Notes: generated from the sequence alone by a model not told the origin. Shown: positions 49,251 to 59,677, counted from the stretch's first letter. The stretch is 64,000 nucleotides of DNA from Pteria penguin (GCA_035048485.1 CM068587.1:22855034-22919033); one strand, 5' to 3'. A program made the numbers and translations.

Positions 49251-49329
49251 ATGGCGGCGAAACGGTTTGCCAGTTTGCAAGCAGACGAGATCGAAAAGAA
49301 GAAATTGATGATAAATTCAAAAAAAATAG
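49251..49329 (+). CDS. Possible 5' coding exon
   Basis: ATGGCGGCGAAACGG opens [18 protein letters not shown] and reaches a donor-like AATAG|GTATGG. N-termini of the form KRFA-x-x-x-DEI are frequent in invertebrate proteins related to ZMYM2/KCTD1-type tyrosine-recombinase domains, but what follows here is a TA microsatellite. Phase (1) happens to fit the acceptor at 49646, yet that join is not convincing. Confidence 0.25.
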
Positions 49330-49378
49330 GTATGGTATGGTGTTGTCTGGCTATGTATTTGCCTCATGCATGCTATCA

Positions 49379-49495
<117 letters not shown>

Positions 49496-49645
49496 TTTTC
49501 ATATCGAAAAGGGGCAGGGGGTCACAAATTCTATATTCATCAATGCTGAAAGTGCGTCCAAATTCTGATCTTACAAGTGAAACTTCTTGAAACTGATATT
49601 AAGCAACGTATTAAACATGTCTGCTCATTAATATTCTTATTTTAG

Positions 49646-49953
49646 GTATGAAATGTTCCATGTGCTTAGCAAGCTGCTCGTGCACAGTAACGGAAGGCAA
49701 CAAACATAGTTTTCAATACATTCTACAGAACTGTACGAAAAAAACTATTGCTGGTATACCAGGGTGTCCTTCTATAAGATCTTGTCCTAGCTGTAAGGAA
49801 GCCATCGAACATTCGGATGCATGCAACGACATGGGGTGTTCCAACTGCGGAAAACATTTCTGCTTTATATGCCTTACTCCAGCCGACGATCAGGGTAGAT
49901 TACAATGTCCGAGCCAACACTCAGTGGCTCCCATACAACATGTGTCAATGTAA
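49646..49953 (+). CDS. Terminal exon with RING2 (Rcat) domain of an RBR-type E3 ubiquitin ligase
   Basis: RBR ligases pass ubiquitin from RING1-bound E2 to a cysteine in RING2 and then to substrate. Acceptor TCTTATTTTAG precedes the exon; stop TAA at 49951; AATAAA near 50068. Residues from the first Met: CSMC and CSCTVTEGN, an IBR-to-RING2 linker (FQYILQNCTKKTIAGIPG), then RING2: CPSCKEAIEHSDACNDMGC and CGKHFCFICL. The cysteine of DACNDMGC is at the position of the catalytic Cys. RING1 and IBR are not in this exon and no upstream exon was identified, so the gene is partial or a fragment. Confidence 0.7.
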
Positions 49954-50378
49954 GACTGAACATTGTGATATGTAAATCCAGTGTAACTCCATGGAGTCAA
50001 GAACTGGGTATTAGCTTGCACATTTACATATTCTTTTATTGATACGTTCTGTATGATGTATTCTTGAAATAAATATATGATTATGAAACATTGTATAATT
50101 CTCTTTCAATCTTTTACAATTCTAAAATTCTTAGACATAAATTCGTTTATGTTATGATGAACAGTGTGTGACGTGCATAAAGTGCAATGAATATACTTTT
50201 ATCAAGACTAGTGTAAAAAAAAAGTCTACGCATTCTGAAAAGGAGGGAAGAATTATACTATCCTGTATGAAGATAATATAATATGCTCAATCATGGTCAT
50301 TTGTCATACATATATTGACCTATGTCACACAAGCGAAGGCGCCTCGCCCTCTATGGGCTTTATCAACCCGACATAACC

Positions 50379-50420
50379 AGAGACATATATACACATACAT
50401 ATATGTGTATATATGTCTCT
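50379..50420. repeat. 42-bp near-perfect palindrome flanked by GACATAAC
   Basis: 17-bp arms AGAGACATATATACACA and TGTGTATATATGTCTCT around an 8-base centre. GACATAAC occurs directly on both sides (50370 and 50421), like an 8-bp target duplication. Confidence 0.75.
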
Positions 50421-50452
50421 GACATAACTAATAATATTCGTTTCCCGACGGG

Positions 50453-50534
50453 GACTGGAACCCACGACCTATGGTACCGAATCACCTAGCTGTCATGCAT
50501 CCGACCGTCTAACCGACTGAGCTACCCGAGCTCC
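50453..50534 (-). mobile_element. tRNA-like repeat head
   Basis: On the minus strand: GGAGCTCGGGTAGCTCAGTC, GGTTAGACGGTCGGATGCAT, ... GTCGTGGGTTCCAGTCCCCG; A box TAGCTCAGTCGG and B box GGGTTCCAGTCC. The distance between boxes is slightly long for a real tRNA and there is no acceptor pairing, so SINE-like. A second, truncated head (GGAGCTCGGGTTGCTCAGTC) points the other way at 50640-50668. Confidence 0.55.
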
Positions 50535-50699
50535 GCAAAAAAGAAACCGGCCACGGAAAGTGAAGGGATTTACCCGACGTAAACGTGTTGTCATGCATAC
50601 GATTAGCTAATGATTTGCCATTAAAGCTCTATTTTTGTGGAGCTCGGGTTGCTCAGTCGGTTAGACAAAAGACCGGACACAGGCTTTTCCTTCACTTAA

Positions 50700-51710
50700 C
50701 TTTACCACAAAATGGCAACACCCTCTTTTCCAAAATGTAAGGAATCTGCCCTAAATCGGTTAAAATGAATGAATGCAAAATGTCATAGTATGAACAGAGA
50801 CATAAACTACTTTCAAGCAGTCGATGTATCTTGTATGAATGGGGTCCAATTACACCTATCCCTTTGTATTTCATTCCCACTATGATTGTCACTATATTTT
50901 AGATAATTCATCATTCGTTCATTTTTTATGAAGCTTTAAAAGCATTCCAGGAGGAATGGACAAAATGAGTCACGAACACATTACAGTATATTGTTATTTA
51001 TGCATATGTTTCATTTACTGTCAAATGTGAAATGAAATAGTACAATTGATCGTAGCATTTATTTGTCTGTTTATGTTTTATATCTATATCCAAGTTACGT
51101 TTATCTCATCATAGAATTTTATTATGACCAAGATACCAATTATCGATCATACTTAAGCTAAATAAATATTGAGTAAAGTTCCTTTTATTTTCGTACATTT
51201 AACAAGCGGACATCCCTGCATTTAGAAAAATTTTAACACTGACGGGGTTTATTTAAGTTTTCAGTTCTCATAAGCGTATACAATAATTTAATTCACATTG
51301 TCTAGAAAACATTTGATTGTTTTAAAAGTGTTTTACATTATTTCTTTGTTACGTATATTTACATTATTTCCTTGTTATGTATTTTCTATGAAGGGATGAT
51401 TTGGGGTGACCGCCTTATAGTCCGACAAAAAAAACCGTGCAAACAGTTTTCGGATTGCAAAACATTTGCCCGGGTAAACAAAACTAAAGGTGTGCTTCAC
51501 TATATTTAAATGTTCGCCAAAACTTTGCTTTATAAGGAACATGTATACTTACATATAACGTCAATGTGTCCTCTTATATGAAGGGAAGCCGATATTTGAT
51601 TATACATGTAAGAATGAGTGACATCCTTTTAAACTGCATGCGCTTCAAGGCCTTAGCTGCAGCATATACAAATGACAATATCAGTAAGTCTGTCTGTTAG
51701 AAATCGCACT
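50700..51710. other. AT-rich stretch without recognised features
   Basis: No ORF of note and no repeat partner in the window. Confidence 0.4.
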
Positions 51711-51780
51711 GTCTTTACTCTACTCATAAATAAATGAAACAACAAACAAATAGTATTTTCCGACTAGCCCGAGAAGCGTA

Positions 51781-52100
51781 CGTGAAAGCCGGAGTTTAAT
51801 CTATCAAAAAATATTAAATTACAAAATAATCAAAGGCAAAACAATTTATCCTGTGTCATAATTTTCAAACAGAACCAAAATTACTCTATGTAAATATACA
51901 TGAAAACTTTAATGACGTTCATGAACCATACAAGACGTCGTGGATGTTATAAAAGACATGAAAATATATAATATAATATCAATTCACTTTGCATAAATTA
52001 TCAAACCCAGGGGAAAACAGAAATAAAAAAACCCTGTGGGTAAAAAGCTCTGAAACTGGGTAAGATAATTTATCCCCTATTCTCATACAAAACTAAAAAA
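51781..52100. other. Extra segment between A2 and B2 of the YR retrotransposon
   Basis: Has no second copy at the other end of the element. It may be part of a longer B2 or a small insertion. No ORF. Confidence 0.4.
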
Positions 52101-53108
52101 TTAGGTGTGTACAGCTTGAGAAACGAGCTAGAACTGATAATCCACGCAATATTACTCTACTCGACCCTGACCATCACGTGACCAGAACACACGAGTGTTC
52201 GAAAAGCCTCATAGGCCAGACTAAATAATTTCTTTCGTACCACAAAGACAAATATTTTCCGCTATGCTACGTAACGTGGAAAACATTTAGTCTTTACTCT
52301 ACTCATAAATAAATGAAACAATAAACAAATAGTATTTGCCGACTAGGGGAGCATGGGGTAAATTCGGCCGTGTTTCTACTATTGCACTGATCCATAATGA
52401 TAAAGCTAATTTTTCAATAGTATTTTAAAGTTAATGCCATATTCATTAAATACATATCCTATACTTTATGTCCATTGCGTATTTTTGTGAGATAAACCTA
52501 AAACAAAGTAGAAAATGAAGGTTTTACACCAAAAACTGAAATGGGGTAAATTCGGCCATCAAGAGGTAAATTCGGCCATACGAGGGGTAAATCTGGCCAC
52601 AGTCGGGGTAAATTTGGCCATCTGTTATTCCAATGGGGTATATTCGGCCATATACCATTGGTCATGCATTATACGACACACGTAGAGAATTTTAAGGCGA
52701 CCCATTATCAATCATACCGGTACTTCATATAGGCAACACTGATTTTAAAATTGTCATTGTAAGAAAGGTTCGGTATTAGATATGTTCAGGGTAAACATAC
52801 CAATGGAAAGAGCACCTAAAAGCGAGTCTCTGAATCTGTGTAAATCTTGAAATCAGATTATCCGTATCCCGTTCTCTCTTTTAATGGCAAAACTATAAAT
52901 ATCATTTATCCCCCCCATCCCTTATTTTCACCCCTCTCTCTGGTAACATCAATAATTTGAACACTGCTGGTATTTTATACTTTTGAGTTGTAGTTAAGAT
53001 CCTTATCCGTACGCGTTGCGTTTTCGAAAACTCGCACCGGCAAAATATAGTGAATAATAAACATAAGCACGAAGTTTCAACTCAATATCTTAATGAATGT
53101 GTCAGAGC

Positions 53109-53385
53109 TGTATACGTCAAATACAGGTAACGGCCCGGATAGCTTTGTGGTGAGAGCGGAAGGCTCCACAGATATATAGACACACGGCATACGACTTCTT
53201 ATATACATATATATTTATGTATTTCCTAATCTCTCATTTTGTAATTGAGATAGTTTATAGTGTAACAGGCTGGCGAAAAAGGTGTGACTAGACCCGGGAA
53301 TCGAACCGAGAACTTTCCACTCTCACCACAGAGCTATCCGGGCCGTTACCTGTCTGTCATAATAGTATTTGACGTATACAACTAC
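53109..53385. mobile_element. Foldback repeat with tRNA-like arms
   Basis: Left arm GTATACGTCAAATAC, AGGTAACGGCCCGGATAGCT, TTGTGGTGAGAG; the right arm is its reverse complement with a ~15-nt insertion. About 150 bp lie between. On the minus strand the right arm reads like a tRNA-derived head (TAGCTCTGTGG A box; CGGTTCGATTCC B box) without a full anticodon arm. Inserted within the pogo-like element. Confidence 0.6.
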
Positions 53386-53717
53386 CAACATGTCGGCAAA
53401 GATGAACGACATGAAATAAGTGGGAAGGGGTTAAAAGAATATCGGATTCAGATATTCGTTAGCAATTATTATAGATAATAAATATAAGAACATATATAAC
53501 TAATATTAATTTAATTATAGTTAATCATATGCAGCTGATGTCACAATATTAGAAGCCTATATGCATAAATTCCCATTTAGCAATGAGGAATTAATTATAA
53601 TACAATGTATTGAAAAATAGTGCATGCAGTAGGTATTTAGAAGTTTTTGAAAGATTTTTCCTATATTTTATGTTTAAATATATTATGATAATCATATCAT
53701 CAAAGTTTCTTTGAGGT

Positions 53718-54832
53718 CTATAATTTAAGCCCTTTCTTCTTTGTCTTTTGCTTTTCGGCTTTCCTTTTTTTCTCATTTAATATATCTAACGAAGTTAAAA
53801 GCCTATGAGATTTTACTATGTTAGCCTTGGACTTCTGAGAATCATTCCTCTTTCCAACATTTGGCATAAAAATGTTATTTATTGTTTCATCGACAGACGG
53901 AAGGTCAACAAGTGAATGTTCCTCTAACGATGGCAGACTAGCACAACCTTGCTCATCTGCAGTCGCTATCTGGATTTCCCCTCTCATAACTAAATCTAAT
54001 AGTAAATCTGAAGTCAATTCCTTGTTTGATGAAAAGTTAACTTCAATTGGACTGACCGAAAGTGTATGAGAGGCTAAAGGTTGTACGTCAGTCGAGGTGA
54101 GTTGACTGCTGGTCGGAGGCATAGTGGACATTGCAGGCGATGTTGTCATGTGGGATTCCGCATTGAAGGAAGATACAGCACTTTGCAGAAATGGAGGCTT
54201 AAATCTTACAGGGGCTCTTGTGATTTGTTTAGAGGATATGTGATGTATTTGATCGCTAGTAGGAAAAGATTGATAATGAGACAGACTATCAGAGGAAGAC
54301 ATCGTTATGGGGAATGGAATGTTCGTATGATCAGATGATGTCATTGTGGCCACGGAGTTAGAAGACGTTGGAATTAAAGAAGTTGCAGGAGTGGATAGAT
54401 TACTGGGCGTAGGTAATGGCATTTCATGTTGTGCAAGGGTGTTAATTTCACTAGGAAGAAAGGCTTCTTCAGGAATTGCATTCTTATTTAATGGGTAGAT
54501 GCCACAAGCTATAAATCCGCTGATAATATTTGATACCGTCATTCCTTTGTCCCATGCATACTTAAACAAACCCGTGAATGTTGCTTTGCTTATTACATTA
54601 AGTGGGTTCTCTGACAGGTAGGTAGTGCAAGCTTCATTGTAAAAGTGGTTGAGAGGACCAAATACTGCACGATCTAACGGTTGCAGGCAATGTGTCGTAT
54701 GTGGAGGTAGCGACAGAAGTACAATGTTTTCCGCAATTGCGAGCTCAATAATCGACAAGGACTCGTGTGATGAATGGCCGTCAAGAATTAACAACTGAGG
54801 TCTTGCTGGACCACAATTTTTCAGAAAAACCT
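53718..54832 (-). pseudogene. pogo/Tigger-like transposase, C-terminal half (DDE_1)
   Basis: Starts inside the DDE catalytic domain: FLKNCGPARPQLLILDGHSS (second catalytic Asp in LILDGHSSH), then LPPHTTHCLQPLDRAVFGPL and KATFTGLFKYAWDKG, FKxCGIYPLN-like FIACGIYPLN. A long Ser/Thr/Pro-rich tail and a basic C-terminus (KKRKAEKQKTKKKG) follow; stop TAG at 53718. The N-terminal helix-turn-helix/CENP-B DNA-binding domains and first Asp are missing: the frame is cut at about 54833, where a tRNA-like repeat abuts. Related to the pogo/jerky/CENP-B group; this copy cannot be active alone. Confidence 0.85.
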
Positions 54833-54835
54833 GTG

Positions 54836-54905
54836 CAGTCGAATGGGATCGAACTCCGGACCTTTCGATAACAAGCCAACACCGACTGAGCTACGCAGGC
54901 TTCAC
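54836..54905 (-). mobile_element. tRNA-like repeat abutting the transposase
   Basis: On the minus strand: GAAGCCTGCGTAGCTCAGTC, GGTGTTGGCTTGTTATCGAA, GGTCCGGAGTTCGATCCCAT; A box TAGCTCAGTCGG, B box GAGTTCGATCC. It probably marks the insertion that removed the N-terminal half of the transposase. Confidence 0.5.
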
Positions 54906-55158
54906 AGAAGTGTGTATACTATAGCGATTAGCCGCTTGTTACTGACTAGGCTATAGAGAAATAAAAGTTCCGTGTTCGAATCTCTACATAGACAACAATT
55001 TATCTTAATAATATAATTTTTGGGGGTTTTTTTTTCTTTTTTGGTTTGTTTTACATTTATTTGTACATGTATGTTGTCATTTAGCAAGTTAATTGATTAA
55101 TGTCATATGCACTTTCAATTGAGTATTTGGTGTTTCTCTACTTGCACTTCAGTTAGGC

Positions 55159-55539
55159 CTAATGTTTAACTTCATAAATTAAACCGATTATAGAGAGGTA
55201 ATCGGTTGCTGTCCGAAGCTTATGTTCGTCGGACACTTTACATCCAATGGTACACAACTGTTGTGGGCCTATTTTTCTTGATTTTATTTCGCTTGCCCTC
55301 TTTGGTTTCACCAACCAAGTAGAGGAAATGTTCATCCTCATTATTCTTGCAACTATCATGGCATTTTCTCGCTTCAAGTATGCCTTGGTGTGGCCTTCGT
55401 CTTGTATCGCTATTGCATTGATATCTTTTGGGTTGTTTTCTTCCAATACAAGTTTATAGCCGGCACCTATTGTCAGTTCCCTTGCTCCCCAATGATGCAT
55501 CCCGACTGCCCAATTTCCATTGATTATTAGCATTGGCAT
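55159..55539 (-). CDS. HIRAN-domain-like protein encoded inside the pogo-like transposon
   Basis: A 126-residue ORF with its own stop (TAG, 55159), preceded on the minus strand by an acceptor (TTTTAACAG before AAATGCC), so it may be a last exon. Features: VGMHHWG ... LTIGAGYKLVLEENNPKDINAIAI ... KAYLKRENAMIVARIM, matching the HIRAN pattern (h-G-x-x-x ... G-x-x-h-x-L-x-x-E-x-x-N-P-x-D-x-N-A-I-x-V ... G/A-Y-L-x-R-x-x-A). HIRAN domains (HLTF/Rad5, and stand-alone in phages and animals) bind DNA ends. It lies upstream of the transposase in the same orientation, within the TIRs. A role in transposition, or later capture, are both possible; I know of no described case. Confidence 0.6.
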   Translation of the reverse strand: MPMLIINGNWAVGMHHWGARELTIGAGYKLVLEENNPKDINAIAIQDEGHTKAYLKRENAMIVARIMRMNISSTWLVKPKRASEIKSRKIGPQQLCTIGCKVSDEHKLRTATDYLSIIGLIYEVKH

Positions 55540-55543
55540 TTCT

Positions 55544-56504
55544 GTTAAAATATGTATATGTATTCAGTATTTAATACACTCCAAAGAAAAATTATAGCTG
55601 TTTTCAGACAGACAGACGGACAGAAAGATAGGTAGATCAATATATATGTAGATTGTTGGTATATCAACAAGAAAACAAAGTTGAAATGAAAATAAGGAAA
55701 GAAGATGTCTCCGTGGGGGGATTGGGGGTTAAAACCGAGGCTCCATGTCAAATTCCTCTCTACTTCGCAGGGTGGGTCCATTGCAAAGGTTTAAATATTC
55801 CACACGTACACACAACACAAATAATAATATAAATATGCAGTACAAGAAAATGAAAAAAAAGAAGTAAGAACAATTTAAACTGTCACAAAAGGAGTAGAGA
55901 AGGGGGGGGGGTGTTCTAATAAGTCCGTTTGCATTTAGCTTGATTTTCATTTATAAATGAACATTTTAACAAAAAATGATTTAAATCACCAAACTTAGTT
56001 TTTATAATTAATTATAATGTGTATTAATAACGTATCTATTTCAGTTGGTTGTCTTCTGTTATTAATTTAAAGGTGGCCGTCTTTACCCCTTCTCACATCT
56101 TTTGACCTGGTTGGGATTATACGATAATTTTAATTATTTTCCAGTATCTTTTGAATAAATGTGTATATTTGTTGTTTCAAATGTGTTCTATAGATTATTT
56201 ATTGTTACACATAGAGGCATGTATCTTCCCAACTTACCGTAATATTATGTCTGAAGTGTTGTTTGTTGAAATAAAGTGTTTCGAAAATCGCGCTTTCCAA
56301 ACGATTAAAACAAAAGCGCGACAACTCTTACTTTTGATGTTTTGCGTCATCAATCGCACGCGCGTGCATACGTCATATCAAATAGATACGGAGTAGAAAT
56401 TTTGTAACTTTTGATTCCGATTAATTGCGAATTCAGAAATAAGTACTATTTACAAGTTTTAATCGATTTAAGCAGATGATGAAAAAGTGGCCGAACTTCT
56501 CCCA
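55544..56504. other. Right interior of the pogo-like transposon
   Basis: A SINE scrap (55728-55800, AAAACCGAGGCTCCATGTC, GGGTGGGTCCATTGCAAAGG) and otherwise AT-rich sequence. No HTH/CENP-B exon was recognised. Confidence 0.45.
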
Positions 56505-56644
56505 GGCCGAATTTACCCCATGCTCCCCTAGCTCGAAAAGCGTATAGAAAATAACCAAAGAAAGGGAGCGAGCAAAAGTGACAATGAAAAGCGTAAACAC
56601 AATATTTAAAAATAAGTTATAACAGTAATACAGTAAAAATGAAA

Positions 56645-58413
56645 TTACAAACCAAGTTGCTGAGAGACTGATAACCTATTGGATTTCTGATCTACTCTGT
56701 ACATGTCTTTGCTAGAATCACACTTCCAACGACCATGACGCTTGATGCATCTTTCTTTAGCATCCCCAGCCACTGCCGCAGTGGCGCCCCCTGATCTAAG
56801 GGAATGTAAACCAAAATTAGCGTCCGGATTAACAGATTTAAGACGTGTTAAAATGGTCTCTCTAGCTGCTGTGTAACTGATCTTTTTTACCTTATAAATC
56901 AGTTTTGCAACTAGTGATGAAACGATTTTCGCCGATGATCGAATATCGATCGCTGAAAGTGCGCCGATTTCGATTTTCGATTCTATTTTTAAAAATCGAA
57001 AAATCGCCGGAAAAAAAACGAAGAAGAAGAAGTTTTATCATTCAAATTGACTCGTAAAATGTAGTGTTACTATCTACCGAAATGACCCAATTGACGGGAA
57101 TGCCCCATCTTATTACTGAAATGCCCATGAAATGGAACTTAAATGTTAATAATTATTGTTTTTTACATATAAATTTGAATGAATCAGGATAAAAGCGTGT
57201 GAACATATAGTATTTTTGTTTGATTCTCTTATCTTTGTATAAATTTTATTGTTAAAAAATCGTTTATCTTGCCACCTACAGAATTTCCTCTGATTCTTAC
57301 TCAAAGGACTGAAAGTGAAAAAAAAAATTACAAACTTATTCATCAATTTCATGACATTTGTAATTTTCAAAGAATCATCAGAATGAATGTATGATGCTTT
57401 TTTAAATAGTTTGTCTCCTCTTAATTTTTCCATAGAATAAAGGAATTGCTAGTTATTCTTGTTTGGTCTTTAGTAAAGACACTTGTTATTGAGATATATT
57501 TTATTGTTTAAAATTTCTAGTTTATTATATTTTTCAAATTAAAAAAATCTACATACATGATTACATTGTCAAATGATGAAAATATCCCCTTGCAAAATGG
57601 TTTTCTTATTCGTCCGATTATAATCGATCATCGATCGGCTATGATTTCCGATTATTGTCCGATCATCGATTATGAAAATTGTCCGATTCTGCATCAATAT
57701 TTGCAACACCCTTAGAACGAAAAATAGGCTTAAACAAATAATCTGATGATTGCAAATCTATGCCTGCTAATGTGATATATTTTGACAACATATTAGCTGG
57801 ACAAGCACAATCATGTTTGACCTTTAGCAACTAATACTTCATCACCTTGCCTGTAATGGTCAGTTTTGCTCCTATGAATGTTTAAAGACAAATAGCTATC
57901 AAAAATATGCACATCAAAACATTTTAAATCAAAACGCAAAAACCCTGCAAAACATAACAAAATCATGCTTAAGTCCCTAATAACGATCAAGTCAGACGAA
58001 TCACTATGCGTTTCACATAACCTGATGAGAGTTTCTGTTGAAACTGGATCCTTCCTCACGAACTTGAGAGTAGCTATACGCTTAGCAGCTTCTTGTAACG
58101 ATTTCACATACGAATTGTCGGTTGGATCCGCCATTCCGTTAATCTCATGTGCCCACTTAATCGCATATACAGCGTGATTTATCACGTGAGAAGAAGAACC
58201 ACGGTCGAGTAAATACGTCATATATAATGCAACGTGAATAGGCTGCGCTGGGATGTGTTGAAATCCTTGACCAGAAATGAAATCTGACCATCTCTTGAAA
58301 TGACCATAATATGTTGACACAGTGTCATTACTTTTACTCTGCACAATAAAATTAGACATTTTCCCTCCGAGATCGGATAAATAACTGTTGTCTGAAATCC
58401 CACTCTGCTCCAT
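56645..58413 (-). pseudogene. Tyrosine recombinase of the YR retrotransposon, interrupted
   Basis: Integrates the circular cDNA in place of a DDE integrase. It starts MEQSGISDNSYLSD (58413) with an N-terminal SAM-like core-binding half (HFKRWSDFISGQG, ALYMTYLLDRG), then the catalytic half: LCFAGFLRFDL (first Arg). After a frameshift near 57820 (VAKG to KHDCACPANMLSKYI) it runs into a 788-bp hAT-type insertion. It resumes at about 56903 with ISYTAARETI, LHSLRSGGATAAVAG (H-x-x-R), KRHGRWK, and SSKDMYRVD holding the probable nucleophilic Tyr; it ends QQLGL, TAA at 56645. All catalytic positions can still be found, but the gene is split. Confidence 0.85.
56912..57699. mobile_element. Non-autonomous hAT-type element, 788 bp, with 8-bp TSD
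   Basis: Flanked by exact TTTGCAAC (56904-56911 and 57700-57707). Ends TAGTGATGAAACGATTTTC and, inverted, TATTGATGCAGAATCGGAC form imperfect TIRs. Both ends are full of ATCGAT/GATCGG motifs. It carries only a 95-codon open frame of unknown kind on the minus strand (57146-57433), so it depended on a transposase elsewhere. Confidence 0.85.
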
Positions 58414-58461
58414 GGCGTCATTATACCATTCTGAATAGCTAAGCCTGTCAAATTTTTAAAA

Positions 58462-59677
58462 TTACAATGAAAATTCAAACCTTAAAGCTATTAGATAAAA
58501 AGATAAAGGATTTCTACTAAATATGCTCTTATTACATCTGCCCTTAATTGTTGCATTACTTCTAGGCAAAATCTGTAAATTTGAAATGTGCTTTCTATAA
58601 ACTCTAAGTAGTGGCCAAAACGGAGCAGACTCCCATTTAGGCAAAACAATTGTAGCCTTTACTTCGTCCTTGACACACTTGTAAAAAACATCTGCCCCCC
58701 CATGCTCGTTGGGGTACAATAAGATTATTATAACCTGACCAAGATGTTTTGAAAGCATCTACGCTGTCTGTACCGGGACACCAAACTCTTGAACTGAATT
58801 TTATACATCTATTGTTATAATGAGATGCAAAACTATCATAATCATGAGGCCCGTACCTAGCTTCTAAAATCTTAAACAGAAGCACTCAAACCCCAGTCGT
58901 CTCTATCTGATAACCTACTCAGGGAATCTGCCTCCTGATTTTCAACTCTAGGTATCCATATTGACGATAAGCTTATATTTTCTCTTTTGCAAAGTTTAAA
59001 GATATTCACTGCTATGGAATGCAGTTCCCGAGTTTTGCTACCAACGTTAAGAATATAGCACACATTTTTACTGTCACTAAAGACTTTAACCTTTGAACCT
59101 ACAAGTTTGGTAGACTTCGTTTGAATAATTCTATTGATCGATTCAAGTTCTCTCCAAGTCGAACTTTTGACACTTTCCCTTTGGCTCCATAAACCATGAA
59201 CTTGTTCCTTGCCCTGCTGTCGGGCGTCCCCTACATCCTGATTATATAGGGAATTAGTCTGAATTAAATGACCACCAAACTCTGTGTTTGATGCATCACT
59301 GAAAAGCTGAAAATCTGAATGATCTGGCAAGATAAAAGACTTTAATCCTGCACCGATCATATTAAGCACCTCTATGTTATGAACCAGTAATTCATTTCCT
59401 TGATTGCCTCTGAGGAAAATGTAATTTTGCTATTCCAGCTAGCCCTCCTTTCTATACAAAAGTATAAAAATCTGGTATTCCTGCGAACCTCGTCTCCTAT
59501 AACCGCCTTCATACTGATAATTTGTCCGACCAAACTGGCTACGAGCTTAGCGCTAAAAAGTACCTGCCCCCTACCAAACATCCCTAATATTTCTGTCAAA
59601 AACATAAGGAATCTGTTTACCCTGTCGTATGACACTCTAATTATGCCATCTTTTAAGTCCACTGGAAGCCTAACCAC
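58462..59677 (-). pseudogene. RT C-terminus, RNase H and downstream region of the YR retrotransposon (frameshifted)
   Basis: Continues the RT of the upstream ORF after a frameshift at about 59660: VSYDRVNRFLMFLTEILGMF, LVASLVGQIISMK. After a second shift at about 59383 comes RNase H: FQLFSDASNTEFGGHL (first Asp), SSTWRELESI (Glu), VFSDSKNVCYIL (Asp), WIPRVENQEADSLSR (final Asp). A third (about 58880) and a fourth (about 58712) lead to RYGPHDYDSFASHYN and KATIVLPKWESAPFWPLL, the usual end of DIRS-type polyproteins. Each break is a single-base change, several at short runs, so decay or assembly error cannot be told apart. Confidence 0.82.

Larger units (their letters stand above)
52346..56528 (-). 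mobile_element. pogo/Tigger-like (Tc1/mariner) DNA transposon, 4183 bp
   Basis: Perfect 24-bp terminal inverted repeats (GGGGAGCATGGGGTAAATTC at 52346; mirror ending 56528) flanked by duplicated TA (52344-52345, 56529-56530). The empty site exists in the other B repeat (CCGACTAGCCCGAGAAGCG at 51761). Subterminally, GGGGTAAATTCGGCCA-type motifs recur five times at 52553-52650 and twice near 56490, candidate transposase-binding sites. It carries a pogo-type transposase fragment and a HIRAN-domain ORF. Confidence 0.9.

Noticed and set aside
58021..58050. CTGATGA ... GAAAC resembling a hammerhead ribozyme core
   Set aside because: No stem II can form and it lies inside the recombinase coding sequence; N-terminal-endonuclease PLEs are also known to lack hammerheads.
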